In this document: one piece after another, positions 1 to 8,361 of the stretch
Layout of the letters: each line of letters starts with the position of its first letter
Numbering within the stretch: position 1 is the stretch's first letter
Assembly: GCF_014841135.1 (NCBI RefSeq)
Contig: NZ_JACYTN010000024.1
Coordinates: 1 to 64,000, forward strand
From: Paenibacillus arenosi
GTDB taxonomy: Bacteria > Bacillota > Bacilli > Paenibacillales > Paenibacillaceae
Length of the DNA: 64,000 nucleotides
Direction: 5' to 3'
The notes under the pieces: generated by a model
The model's input: the letters and a program-made list of their open reading frames with translations, nothing else
What the model was told of the DNA's origin: nothing
The model's database searches: none
Program-made: the position numbers and the translations under genes

Positions 1-45
1 TTGTCTTTTGAATTCTGCTGTAAATGTACGTCTTTGTTTTGGCAT
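1..45 (-). CDS. IS3-family transposase OrfA, first 15 residues only
   Basis: The visible residues are MPKQRRTFTAEFKRQ, the characteristic opening of the helix-turn-helix protein OrfA of IS3-family elements (IS150/IS2-like groups). In complete elements OrfA binds the terminal repeats, and a frameshifted OrfAB product carries the DDE integrase domain. Only the first codons are present because the window ends, so completeness cannot be judged. Confidence 0.65.
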   Translation of the reverse strand, partial: MPKQRRTFTAEFKRQ

Positions 46-104
46 AGTAGATCCGCTCCTAGTATTATTCTCTTCATTCTACTAGCCCTTATTTTTATTG
101 TCCA
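1..104 (-). mobile_element. End of an IS3-family insertion sequence, running off the left edge
   Basis: The minus strand begins a transposase OrfA at 45 with a ribosome binding site (TAGGAG) just upstream. IS3-family ends normally start with TG, and a TGGACAAT at about 104 reading leftward is a plausible terminal base run, coinciding with the point where the neighbouring reading frame stops abruptly. The other end lies outside the window, so inverted repeats and target duplication cannot be tested. The boundary at 104 is inferred. Confidence 0.6.
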
Positions 105-466
105 ACTAAGTGTAGCCGATCCACACCGTTCATTCCATGATTATATCCGTCCATTCTTATTCTCTCCACGCCGCCAACATCACCGTGATAAGGAATTGCC
201 GCCTCAGTTTTATCATTCCATTCCCCCATTGCCGACTTCCAAGCAGTTGCAAACATAAAGGTTTTCCCCCCGTATTGCAAGCCATCTGTTGCAAATATTG
301 TATAAGAACCCGATGTTATACCCGTTTTCAGTTTTAATGGATCATTCCACCAACCATAATACTCATATGCTTCCAACTTAATTGGAGAAATTGCAGTTGC
401 AACAAAAATCCCTAATGTAGCCGCAAATAATTTTAAGCGTGTTTTTGTATTACTAGTTTTCTTCAT
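95..466 (-). pseudogene. Secreted protein of unknown function, truncated by the insertion sequence
   Basis: This frame has a good ribosome binding site (GGGAGG) and a clear signal peptide: a positive N-terminus, a hydrophobic stretch from about residue 11 to 28, then a mature part starting near EAYEYYG. About 90 mature residues remain, rich in Trp, Gly and Tyr (YGWWNDPLKL, AWKSAMGEWNDKT). The frame reaches a stop within the presumed end of the IS3 element, so the natural C-terminus is probably lost. The Trp-rich section recalls the pro-region of small secreted metallopeptidase-like proteins, but no HExxH motif is present and the function is not recognised. Confidence 0.55.
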
Positions 467-544
467 TGAATCATTACCTCCCGTTATCTATTTCACAGCC
501 CCTATGATATGTAATTACTGTGATTGATGCAGGATGTACAATTT

Positions 545-763
545 TTACATGTGAGAGTCATCACCCCCTAACGTAATAACATTTATACCAGTTAATAAAT
601 TTAAGTGAAATGATTTGCTTTCAGAATTGTGTATGACGTGATACAGTGTGAGAAGTTTGTCGAGGTCTTGGCTGATGTGGATCATTCGAACATCGGTCAG
701 TGGTAAGCCTTTTTCATAGGCTTCATGCATTTGTTTTCGTAGGAATTCAATTTCATCAAACAT
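545..763 (-). CDS. Spo0E-family aspartyl-phosphate phosphatase
   Basis: The product is a small protein of 72 residues with the Spo0E family signature SQDLDKLL (residues about 31-38) in a predicted two-helix hairpin. Family members dephosphorylate the response regulator Spo0A~P and so delay sporulation; the conserved Ser-x-x-x-Asp part is present. A longer frame begins 13 codons upstream, but the ATG at 763 is preceded at proper distance by AAAGGTGA and gives the usual family length. The gene sits next to a peptide-signalling regulator, which suits a role in cell-fate decisions. An 11-bp inverted repeat lies in its leader. The last 20 residues are not family-typical. Confidence 0.85.
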   Translation of the reverse strand: MFDEIEFLRKQMHEAYEKGLPLTDVRMIHISQDLDKLLTLYHVIHNSESKSFHLNLLTGINVITLGGDDSHM

Positions 764-783
764 AGAAATCACCTTTTTACGTT

Positions 784-811
784 GGTGAGTGAATCTCCCC
801 ATTCACTCACC
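784..811 (-). promoter_or_regulatory. Perfect 11-bp inverted repeat in the leader of the Spo0E-like gene
   Basis: GGTGAGTGAAT and ATTCACTCACC flank a 6-base loop, about 20 bases upstream of the gene start. A TATAAT-like -10 element lies further upstream (minus strand, near 834-839), so the repeat would be at the start of the transcript. It could be an operator or an RNA hairpin; no T-run follows it, so it is not a classical terminator. Confidence 0.55.
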
Positions 812-885
812 TATAAGTCAGTTCCCCACCATTATTATACAATCGGTTGCTTGTGATCTTATGGTTTGTGTTTGCAGCAACAAAA

Positions 886-906
886 AAGACGCCGAATTGG
901 CGTCTT
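886..906 (-). terminator. Rho-independent terminator after the peptide gene
   Basis: AAGACGCC and GGCGTCTT pair around a 5-base loop and are followed on the minus strand by a run of T. It lies 16 bases past the stop of the small exported-peptide gene. Confidence 0.8.
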
Positions 907-921
907 GTGTCTTTTTCTTGA

Positions 922-1050
922 TTACCATGGAACGTCTATAACTGACATAACTCTCCCGCCGTCAATTACTCCGCCAAGGATTGGAATGACAGTCACGACA
1001 AGACCTAATAAAGCAGCTGAGTATAAAATTTTGATAACCCTCTTTTTCAT
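922..1050 (-). CDS. Small exported peptide, putative signalling peptide precursor
   Basis: This 42-codon frame has a strong ribosome binding site (AGGAGGG) that lies inside the last codons of the upstream regulator gene, and its ATG overlaps that gene's stop by 4 bases. The peptide starts with KKR, has a hydrophobic core (ILYSAALLGLVVTVIPILGG) and ends in a short polar tail (RVMSVIDVPW). This architecture, a short exported peptide encoded directly after a TPR regulator, is that of Phr/NprX/PapR-like pheromone precursors of RRNPP systems. The mature signal would be a C-terminal fragment. Identity is inferred from position and architecture, not sequence homology. Confidence 0.65.
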   Translation of the reverse strand: MKKRVIKILYSAALLGLVVTVIPILGGVIDGGRVMSVIDVPW

Positions 1051-2331
1051 GATGACCCTCCTGTTCTAGTAAAACGGTTATAATAGTCCCCAATACGATC
1101 TATTACATCAGCTGTTAGTTTATTTTTCTTGCTTACTTGATAAATCAACCGCAAGCATTCGCGTTCATTGTCGACGTCATCAATACAAGCATATGCATAG
1201 GCTCCTTCAATGTATTCACTTATAGCCCGGTCGATATCAATCGTTTGACTATAATAGTCCCCCTTAGTTTTATAAAACTTCGCAAGCTCACCCCTTCGCA
1301 TAGGTGTTGTGTAGGTCTGATCATGAATCGTTACCTCATAGCTTAAAAGGAGATTCTTTATTTTATCTATATGATCGCGCTCGAAACATAATGATACGTA
1401 AGCATTAACGATATACACGATAAAGGAATTAGAACAAAGTTGAAGGCACCTTTCGAACTGTTCAGTTGCAAGCTCTATATGCCCTCTTTTCGCGTTTATC
1501 ATCGCCGTTAGCAAGCGGTCGTTATCTCCCTCAATAGAAGGAACACACCTCCGATACTCCTCGGCATACTTTTCGGCTAGTTCATAATTTCCAAGGTAAA
1601 AATGGGCGCTACGCAAGACGTCAATGACATATGATCTGACTGCTAGGGCTTCCTTCTCGCTACTCGCAAGTAGTGTCCTGCAATAGTTCACGCTGTCTTC
1701 GTACTCTCGTATAACATGTGCATGCACGGCGAGAGAATATAGTAGCTTGGAGTATTCTGCTGGGGGTAATTGCTCTTTGTATTTAAGAACGTACCTCCCA
1801 GCTTGGTACGTATCTTTTAACTTGCTAAAATCATCGCGTACAATAAGGTATTCTTGAAATAATGAACGGGCTAAGTAAGTCACTACCCCATGGCCTCGGG
1901 AGTAGTTTATGATGGTTTGGTATAGAGCGAGCTTTAGTTCTAGATTGTCGATGGACTGTGTGGAATGGAATAGTTGTGCAGTGGCGTCATAGCTGTCCAA
2001 ACGCTCGGTTTCGAGAAACTTGATAGCAATTTGGGTTATGGTCGGGATAGGCCTCATATCCTTGATAGCGTCTTCAAGAATATTATTGATGACGTCAGGA
2101 TTTTGCTCAGTTCCGATATAATGTATTAAATACGTTTCGTAAGGAATATGAAGGGCTTCAGCTAGCTTTTAAAGTCTTAAATTCCGGCCTCTTAACTTCA
2201 CCACTTTCAATCCTTGAAATGATAGATTTGTTCACGCTTGACAAATTAGCCAACTCATTTAGAGATAACTTTGCCTCAGTCCTGTGCTGTCTTATTAAAT
2301 CTCCAAATGTAAGCGTCGTAGTTACAGGCAT
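1047..2331 (-). pseudogene. RRNPP-type HTH/TPR regulator split by a frameshift
   Basis: The 5' part (start 2331, RBS-like AAGGATG) encodes an XRE-type helix-turn-helix of about 57 residues with LSLNELANLSSVNKSIISRIESG, and stops at TGA 2158. In the +1 frame the protein resumes at once (AEALHIPYETYLIHYIGTEQ) and continues through some 350 residues of helical TPR repeats to 1047. Compared with the usual K-A-x-A-D/E spacing of such regulators, about two bases are missing near 2158-2170. RRNPP regulators bind a re-imported peptide through the TPR domain and DNA through the HTH. The break separates the two. It could be decay, phase variation or a sequence error; a separate start for the TPR part has no proper ribosome binding site. 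Confidence 0.7.
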
Positions 2332-3013
2332 CTTACATTCACATCCTTTTCAATTTTTACAACGTACTGAAAACATAGGAAATTTGAGACTAAGTAAATT
2401 ATGAGGTGTGAAAAATAGAGGAAATTTATGGTTTATTAGCCATCTTAGATTATAACGGATCATCATATTTTGTCAATTAGTTATCGAACACTGTTAAATA
2501 GAAAGAATATGCAGAAAAAGACGAACAATTTCTGAGCAAGATTATTAGGAAATTTTATTAATAACGAACGTTTTTTATTAAATAGCGAAAATGTTCGGAA
2601 ATAGAAAAACACTGATTCCTCGAAGGTTGTGTGGACTCTTATCTCTACTACCAGCATCTACAAGAGTTAAAAAAGGAAGCCCCGGTTGAACAGGGACTCC
2701 TAGAGTAAACTCGCGAAGCGTAAGCGATACGGAAAGAACAATCAACATCCCCAATCGCGAGCGCTTGATCAGACTTCCAGTTTGGCAAACGCGCCTTACA
2801 ATGGCTATCTGCCGCGTATTCACAACGCAGAAACAGTCCTAACTCCTGAACAAGCGGAAGTATATCGAGCTGGTTTCTTTCCACGTATCTTAAAATACTA
2901 CAACACAAGCGACCTAAACTATCGAAAAAGAGCGGCTCAGCCGCTCCCCTTATCTTTTGCAACTATATCGATATCCAACAACCTATATAGCTTGTCTACC
3001 ATCCGCTACTGGA
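2332..3013. other. AT-rich intergenic stretch with decayed coding remnants
   Basis: No intact gene is seen. On the plus strand a tail of a reading frame ends at about 2708 (YYQHLQELKKEAPVEQGLLE, then stop). Next comes a segment reading NGYLPRIHNAETVLTPEQAEVYRAG (about 2798-2872). The latter resembles the Gly-rich C-terminal region of phage tail tape-measure proteins. Both look like remnants of mobile DNA rather than functional genes. Confidence 0.35.
2925..2947 (-). terminator. Terminator of the amidohydrolase operon
   Basis: GAGCGGC and GCCGCTC pair around a 3-base loop; on the minus strand the stem is followed by TTTTTC. It lies about 65 bases beyond the amidohydrolase stop codon. Confidence 0.75.
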
Positions 3014-4237
3014 CTATAACGCTCCAGCTACAACTTGTCCCATAAACATAACGGCACGGCGATCCGAACGACGGGCAACTGCCTCCGCTGAGCAACTAGC
3101 CTTTACGAATACAGCATCTGCGATACTGTCTTGAATAGGCCATACTTGCTCCCCATCCTTATTCAGCGGAGTGACACCACCTGTAATGCAAGCAAGTGCA
3201 CGAGAAAGCGAGTACTCATCCGCATAATTGTACAACTCTGCCATTCGATTCGCTTTCTCCAGCATATCCCCTGTTCCGAACGGTGACCAATGATCCGTGA
3301 TGCTGTCATTTCCAAGCTCAACCCGGACTCCTTTTTCACGCAGCATCGGAATTGGCATCTGCACTGCTCCGATCGGCACAGTAGAGGAAATCGATATGCC
3401 TAGCTCTGCAAATCGTTCCGCCAACTGCTCTGCCGCTTTCGTTACGGGACCTGCGAATCCGAAGGCATGACTCACCATCACGCGTCCCTGCCAGCCTGCT
3501 TCCTCTGTCAAATCAGCCAGCTTATTCATCGTATAAAGACCCAGCTGATTGCGCTCGTGCAAATGCAGATCAATGCCTGCATCAAACTCAATAGCAATAT
3601 CCACTAGTGTAGCCAAGGACATCTCAATATTGTCGTCGACTATCGCGGGATCAACCGCTCCGACATGCGTAGCTCCAAGCCTCATGGCGCCCTTCACTCG
3701 TTCCACAGACGATGACTTAAGCAAGCCATGCTGAGGGAAAGCAACACTCTCTGCCGTAAGCTTGCCAGCATAATCGCTAAGCACTTGCAGCGTTAGCTCC
3801 ATGTTTTTAGTTTCGACAATCGGATCAACATTTACATGTGTACGAATATGAGTGGCACCATAGCCAAGCAGTAAGTCGAGCATTTTAGCAGCCCGCTCCT
3901 TCACTGTAGGCAGTTGCTGTTTAAGAATGACTTGTTCTTCTGCCAAACGATCAAAGATATTTGAAGCTGGCCGCACTGCTTTCCAAGGTCCACCATAATA
4001 CGTTTTGTCGATGTGAATATGCATTTCTTTAAATGACGGCAGCATAAGCAGGCCTTTGGCATCCATATGTGGAATCCCGTCCGCTGGCAATTGACTCGCA
4101 GCAATAATGTCGGCAATTACACCTTCTTTGACTTGTATATGATGAAGTGCTGTCTGTGTCCCTACGATCACATCTTGCTCTTTTTCAAAAGCTACCTCTA
4201 GCAAAACATTCGTAAGCCAATACGTAGATGAGTTCAC
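3014..4237 (-). CDS. Amidohydrolase of the cytosine deaminase-like family
   Basis: The 407-residue product has the metal site of the amidohydrolase superfamily: HIHID near residue 73, HLHE near 226, SHAF near 255 and the late catalytic Asp in GNDSITD near 315. The spacing and the DHWSPFGTGDM segment fit the cytosine deaminase/isoguanine deaminase branch, so it probably hydrolyses a cyclic amide or aminated heterocycle in the cytoplasm; the substrate cannot be fixed. The start is GTG at 4237, with AGGAGG placed inside the last codons of the upstream ankyrin gene, showing translational coupling. A divergent LysR regulator lies beyond the operon. Confidence 0.8.
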   Translation of the reverse strand: MNSSTYWLTNVLLEVAFEKEQDVIVGTQTALHHIQVKEGVIADIIAASQLPADGIPHMDAKGLLMLPSFKEMHIHIDKTYYGGPWKAVRPASNIFDRLAEEQVILKQQLPTVKERAAKMLDLLLGYGATHIRTHVNVDPIVETKNMELTLQVLSDYAGKLTAESVAFPQHGLLKSSSVERVKGAMRLGATHVGAVDPAIVDDNIEMSLATLVDIAIEFDAGIDLHLHERNQLGLYTMNKLADLTEEAGWQGRVMVSHAFGFAGPVTKAAEQLAERFAELGISISSTVPIGAVQMPIPMLREKGVRVELGNDSITDHWSPFGTGDMLEKANRMAELYNYADEYSLSRALACITGGVTPLNKDGEQVWPIQDSIADAVFVKASCSAEAVARRSDRRAVMFMGQVVAGAL

Positions 4238-4238
4238 G

Positions 4239-4982
4239 TCATGTTCCTCCTGCAGCTATAAGCATGTTTGCAATTTCATCGAATCCTCTTGATTTTGCAT
4301 GCTCTAATGCAGATACTCCATCTATATCTGGGATGTTTACATCGGCTCCGTACTGAATAAGCATGCCCACCACTCGCTGGTGTTCTTCTCCGCCACTGCC
4401 CAGCACGATTGCCTCCATTAATGCCGTCCAGCCAAGATTGTTAACATGATTAATATCTACATTTGAATGCTTTACTAAGTATTCAATCACGTCTAAATGT
4501 GCATGTTCTGCTGCTGGGATGAGAGCAGTACCGCCGTAACGGTTCGTAATTTTGGTATCCGCACCTGCTTTGATCGTCAGCTTTAAAATTTCTGTTAACC
4601 CTTCCGCCCCAGCATACAAGTAAGGGTTGTCTTTGCGGTTATCTTGAATATTAACATCAGCTCCACGATCTAATAGAACTTTAACCGTAACAGAGTGATT
4701 GCCTACAGTCGCTAACATAACCGGTGTGCGATCATCCTTATCTCTCGTATTGATGTCTGCACCGTTTTTAAGATATTGCAGCACTGCTGTTGTTTCTCCT
4801 TTTTCAGCTGCAGCCAACAAGGCTTCATTTAAGACCTTCAGATCGTTTGACTTCGAAGAGGTTGGCTCCTGTTTTTGAGCCTGATCGGAGGATACGGAAT
4901 TTTCTTTTTCTTTTTGTGACGGTGCGATCGAACAACCCATCATCAGAACTCCAGATAACACGATTATGAACGCTCTTGGCAT
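4239..4982 (-). CDS. Ankyrin-repeat lipoprotein
   Basis: The N-terminus is a lipoprotein signal peptide (hydrophobic core, then lipobox MMGCS with Cys at residue 17). A charged linker rich in Ser, Gln and Lys follows, then about five ankyrin repeats from residue 50 to the end (for example DRTPVMLATVGNHSVTVKVLLDRGADVN). It should be anchored on the outer face of the membrane and act by protein binding. It is the first gene of a tight two-gene operon, one base from the amidohydrolase start, so the two are probably used together. An ankyrin lipoprotein paired with a presumably cytoplasmic hydrolase is unexpected. Confidence 0.85.
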   Translation of the reverse strand: MPRAFIIVLSGVLMMGCSIAPSQKEKENSVSSDQAQKQEPTSSKSNDLKVLNEALLAAAEKGETTAVLQYLKNGADINTRDKDDRTPVMLATVGNHSVTVKVLLDRGADVNIQDNRKDNPYLYAGAEGLTEILKLTIKAGADTKITNRYGGTALIPAAEHAHLDVIEYLVKHSNVDINHVNNLGWTALMEAIVLGSGGEEHQRVVGMLIQYGADVNIPDIDGVSALEHAKSRGFDEIANMLIAAGGT

Positions 4983-5105
4983 GACGCTTCACCTCACCTT
5001 TTCTTGGTAATGCTTTTTATGCTACCATGGAACAAAATATATGAAAAATATTGATATAGTTACTTTTGCATATGAATTCAGTATGGAAGGAGCGTTTCGC
5101 TAAAA

Positions 5106-5978
5106 GTGGATATTAGACAACTTAGATATTTTATTGCTATTGCTGAAGAGCGGACAATTACTGGAGCAGCTGCCAAACTCCGCATGGCACAACCACCGCT
5201 CAGCCAACAGCTAAAGCAGCTAGAGCAAGAGCTTAATGTCCAATTGGTTAAGCGCCATCGTTCCGGCATCGAACTGACTAGTGCAGGGCAATCGTTGTAT
5301 GAACACGCACTTCGGATTGTCCAGTTCATGGAAGAGAGTGAAATGGAAGTTAAAGAAATAGGCAGTGGGATTCGCGGTCAACTTGCATTTGGTGTAAATA
5401 CGCTATCGGATCATGTCCTGCCGAAGCTATTGCAAGCCTTTCGGGAAAAATATCCGAAGATCACTTACAAAATACAACAAAATGAATCCGCTCAGCTATG
5501 CAAAATGATCAAGGAGCGGGCTATTGAAGTTGCCATTATCCGCTATCCTCTGAATCTGGAAGCGTTCACTGTTATGCCACTTCGAAAAGAATCGCTATGC
5601 TTTGTCACCGGTACACAAAACATATGCACAGATCGTGATCTATGGCAGCAACTGCAAGAGGTGCCCCTCATTTTACCGAGTACCCAAGGATTGGGTGTGC
5701 ACAGCTTAATTATGGAACAGTTTACGGGGAGAAATATAGCACCGAATGTGATCGGCGAATGTTCAGATATCGCATTACTTATGAATCTTGTTCAATCTGG
5801 CTTTGCTTCAACGATCATACCAGAAACTGTACTACAAATGCACCCAGGTTTCCACGTTCGTTCTGTACAAATAGAAGATTCAACTTCATCATCCGTTTTA
5901 ATTTGGCTCAAAAATCGTTATCTCTCTAAGGCAGCTCAGCATTTTATAGACATGTGCCAAGTGTACTATCGGGAGTAA
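5106..5978 (+). CDS. LysR-family transcriptional regulator
   Basis: The 290-residue protein has the LysR winged-helix domain at residues 1-60 (MDIRQLRYFIAIAEERTITGAAAKL; PPLSQQLKQLEQEL) and a periplasmic-binding-like effector domain from about 90 to 290. The start is GTG at 5106 with AAGGAG upstream at a rather long distance (13 bases); no better in-frame start exists. It is divergent from the ankyrin lipoprotein/amidohydrolase operon with 123 bases between, the usual layout for a LysR regulator and its target, so it may sense the amidohydrolase substrate or product. Confidence 0.88.
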   Translation: MDIRQLRYFIAIAEERTITGAAAKLRMAQPPLSQQLKQLEQELNVQLVKRHRSGIELTSAGQSLYEHALRIVQFMEESEMEVKEIGSGIRGQLAFGVNTLSDHVLPKLLQAFREKYPKITYKIQQNESAQLCKMIKERAIEVAIIRYPLNLEAFTVMPLRKESLCFVTGTQNICTDRDLWQQLQEVPLILPSTQGLGVHSLIMEQFTGRNIAPNVIGECSDIALLMNLVQSGFASTIIPETVLQMHPGFHVRSVQIEDSTSSSVLIWLKNRYLSKAAQHFIDMCQVYYRE

Positions 5979-6153
5979 TCATTTGAACATTTTCTATGAG
6001 CAGCTAGAATGGTGGTAGATTAATCTGCGATCTATGAATGAATACTGTACCAGATGTACTATCATACAATCCAATAACGTAGAAATGAAAAATTGTTGCT
6101 ATCATACATAATAAAGTAGAATTACTCATCTTATTTTATAAATCAAATAACAT

Positions 6154-6203
6154 AAAAAAATCGCCTTTCTTCCACCCTATGAATAGGGAAAAGAAAAGCG
6201 ATT
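6154..6203 (-). terminator. Rho-independent terminator
   Basis: AATCGC-TTTTCTT pairs imperfectly with AAGAAAG-GCGATT, and the minus strand continues with seven T. It follows the 353-residue protein gene that ends at 6265. Confidence 0.7.
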
Positions 6204-6264
6204 GTTGTAGATTCACAGCCATCTTTACATACAGTCAAAATGGACTATCGAATGCATCTATCAT

Positions 6265-7326
6265 TTATTTCTTGTCATTTTTCATGAAATACTCGAACAA
6301 ATCGTCACGTGCCTCTTCCAAATATACAAGCTTCGGCTCACGCTCGATTTTGATCTTCATACGCTGTGCTGTCTTCTCTAGCAAGTCCACTGTATCGTTC
6401 GTACGAATGATTAGCTTTTGTGGACGAGCCCCCTTCTCTTCGATCAATTGAAGGAAATGATTCAAGAATTCCTGCTCATAGTTGTCATCATAAGACAAGT
6501 GGAAGCCTACAGCTTGACGCGCCAAACGGTCTACCCACAGGCAAAGTCGTGGATAGTAAGGACGCTCAGATTCACCTTGTACCGCTACAGGAGCAAAGAA
6601 GAATTCTGTTTCCCAATGTCCCTTTTTATTCGGGAAGCGCTCCATAATATCATTCAGGCGAGCTTGATCTTCGCACATCACTTTAACTGGACGCTTAAGA
6701 ATGAAGTCCGGGTCTCTCCATGTATCCGTCCACTCACCGTTCACCAATTCACGGACAAGCACTTGACCAGAACGTGGTGCTGCAAGTGTCTCTGCATCCT
6801 TTTTCACGCGCTCTGCTATGATCATCGCTTGCTCTAATGCCATCGTCATGAAGCGAACTTGCTCACGGTTCAATGTCCAAGGCACAAGACCTGGATCGAA
6901 GGCACGGAACATCGGCCACGCATTTTTACCGCGGAAGCTGAAGCCCAAGTCCTTAATTTCTTGCCAGTCACGCTTCTCGATATCTGCACGGTCCTCATAC
7001 GTTACCATCATACACTTTTGACGGTGCAGCCATGCGTAGCGCTCATCGCGCTCTAGCAGCATGTCGTTCAAGCTTTCCAAGCCCTCTGCACCACGGAACA
7101 AAGCCAATCCAAACAAAGATTCGCTCGTACCCATAATGCTGCAGTAGCCCATCTCTTCATCTTCTGGATTTTTAACCGCGAATACCGTATTATCGGACAT
7201 CCACTTCCAAGCAGACAACTTCTTATAAGCTGTCGCTGCTTCATACATACGAGTCAATTCAGCTTGCTCTTCTGTAAGTACCTTTTCTTGCTCCACACTA
7301 TTCTCTTCCACTTGTTTCACTGTCAT
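6265..7326 (-). CDS. Conserved hypothetical cytoplasmic protein
   Basis: I do not recognise the family with certainty. The 353-residue product has no signal peptide or membrane segment. It is rich in aromatic and acidic residues, with an N-terminal coiled stretch of Glu/Gln/Val and segments such as WKWMSDNTVFAVKNPEDEE and YYPRLCLWVDR. It resembles Firmicutes proteins of unknown function in the DUF6930/DUF7309 area (from memory, not searched). An alternative TTG start at 7335 directly abuts the AGGAG motif, so the ATG at 7326 with AGGAGGAG 10-12 bases upstream is preferred. It is monocistronic with its own terminator. Confidence 0.75.
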   Translation of the reverse strand: MTVKQVEENSVEQEKVLTEEQAELTRMYEAATAYKKLSAWKWMSDNTVFAVKNPEDEEMGYCSIMGTSESLFGLALFRGAEGLESLNDMLLERDERYAWLHRQKCMMVTYEDRADIEKRDWQEIKDLGFSFRGKNAWPMFRAFDPGLVPWTLNREQVRFMTMALEQAMIIAERVKKDAETLAAPRSGQVLVRELVNGEWTDTWRDPDFILKRPVKVMCEDQARLNDIMERFPNKKGHWETEFFFAPVAVQGESERPYYPRLCLWVDRLARQAVGFHLSYDDNYEQEFLNHFLQLIEEKGARPQKLIIRTNDTVDLLEKTAQRMKIKIEREPKLVYLEEARDDLFEYFMKNDKK

Positions 7327-7439
7327 GAGTTCCAAACTCCTCCTTCTTCGTTGCCTAACGGATCATACATCGAAGGCTTCGCACGAAGAACGCGACGATG
7401 TCGTGTGCTTCCTACGAAACCTTCCTGCCTACGAGCAAG

Positions 7440-7471
7440 AAGAACCCGTTCCATGCCCGGAACGGGTTCTT
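7440..7471 (-). terminator. Strong hairpin terminator after folE
   Basis: AAGAACCCGTTCC and GGAACGGGTTCTT form a 13-bp perfect stem with a 6-base loop, about 20 bases past the folE stop. The T-run is weak (TTCTTCTTG including the stem end). Confidence 0.75.
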
Positions 7472-7492
7472 CCTCCATCATTAAACCCAAGT

Positions 7493-8086
7493 CTACTGTC
7501 GCAATAGCGATAAGAATTCCGCGCGCTGTGCCGCATCACTGCGGAAAGTCCCGCGAACCGCAGACGTTACCGTCTTGCTGCCCGGCTTCTTCACGCCGCG
7601 TGCGCACATGCACAAGTGCTCTCCTTCCACAACGACCATAACACCGTGTGGTTGAAGCACTTCATCCATTATATCTGCAATTTCGGATGTAATCCGTTCC
7701 TGAACTTGCAAACGACGCGTAATCGCATCAACTAGTCGAGCAAACTTGCTCAATCCAGCAATCTTACCGCTAGGAACGTACCCGATATGAACTTTACCGA
7801 AGAACGGCGCCATATGGTGCTCGCATTGGCTATAATACGTGATATCTTTGACGATGACAAGTTCTTCATGCTGTTCATCAAAGGTAACGCCGAGCACATC
7901 GCGAGGATCTACCTGATAGCCAGAGAAGATTTCCTCGTACATTCTCGTCACACGGGCAGGAGTATCTAGCAACCCTTCACGCTCCACATTTTCACCAATG
8001 AGCTTCAAGATTTCTTTCACATGATGCTCGATTCGCTCTCGGTTATCGCCAACTTGCGTATTAACGTAATCTTTCACGCCTGCCAT
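7493..8086 (-). CDS. folE: GTP cyclohydrolase I
   Basis: The enzyme converts GTP to 7,8-dihydroneopterin triphosphate, the entry step to folate and to queuosine precursors. The 197-residue product shows the family core: [21 protein letters not shown], the zinc/catalytic motif [33 protein letters not shown], and the second zinc Cys region [15 protein letters not shown]. The TTG at 8131 would add 15 residues, but the ATG at 8086 is preceded by GGAGGAGGG and gives the length of the Bacillus enzyme. Downstream of yneF and not far from queG, whose pathway also depends on this reaction. Confidence 0.96.
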   Translation of the reverse strand: MAGVKDYVNTQVGDNRERIEHHVKEILKLIGENVEREGLLDTPARVTRMYEEIFSGYQVDPRDVLGVTFDEQHEELVIVKDITYYSQCEHHMAPFFGKVHIGYVPSGKIAGLSKFARLVDAITRRLQVQERITSEIADIMDEVLQPHGVMVVVEGEHLCMCARGVKKPGSKTVTSAVRGTFRSDAAQRAEFLSLLRQ

Positions 8087-8151
8087 AAATAGCCGTCCCT
8101 CCTCCAGCCGCTCCATCTCTATCTCCGTCAATTGCGTTAGAGGATGGCCGA

Positions 8152-8361
8152 TTATTTAAATTTCTTGTTCTTCATCATTTGCTGTGCTTTTTGCATCTGC
8201 TTGCCATTCAAGTTATAGCCCATTTGCTTGGCCATCTTTTGCAGCATCTGCGGATCAGTCTGCATCTTCTCCATTTGCTTACGCAAGTAGAATACGCCAC
8301 CGGCAAATCCAATGACAATACCGATAATTAGCGCAAGAATTATGAAAATGGTTGTCCACAT
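8152..8361 (-). CDS. yneF: YneF-family (UPF0154) small membrane protein
   Basis: A 69-residue protein with one N-terminal membrane helix (about residues 3-25, [21 protein letters not shown]) and a basic, Met/Gln-rich tail containing the family segment [26 protein letters not shown]0154 proteins are conserved in Bacilli; the function is unknown. The gene lies 65 bases upstream of folE and probably shares its transcript. Confidence 0.9.
   Translation of the reverse strand: MWTTIFIILALIIGIVIGFAGGVFYLRKQMEKMQTDPQMLQKMAKQMGYNLNGKQMQKAQQMMKNKKFK

Noticed and set aside
1-258. Plus-strand frame of 85 codons at the left edge
   Set aside because: It lies opposite the transposase start and the truncated secreted protein, has no start signal and no recognisable sequence.
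2578-2962. Minus-strand frames (81 and 104 codons) in the gap before the amidohydrolase
   Set aside because: No ribosome binding site or family resemblance; the plus-strand phage-like remnant explains the open stretch better.
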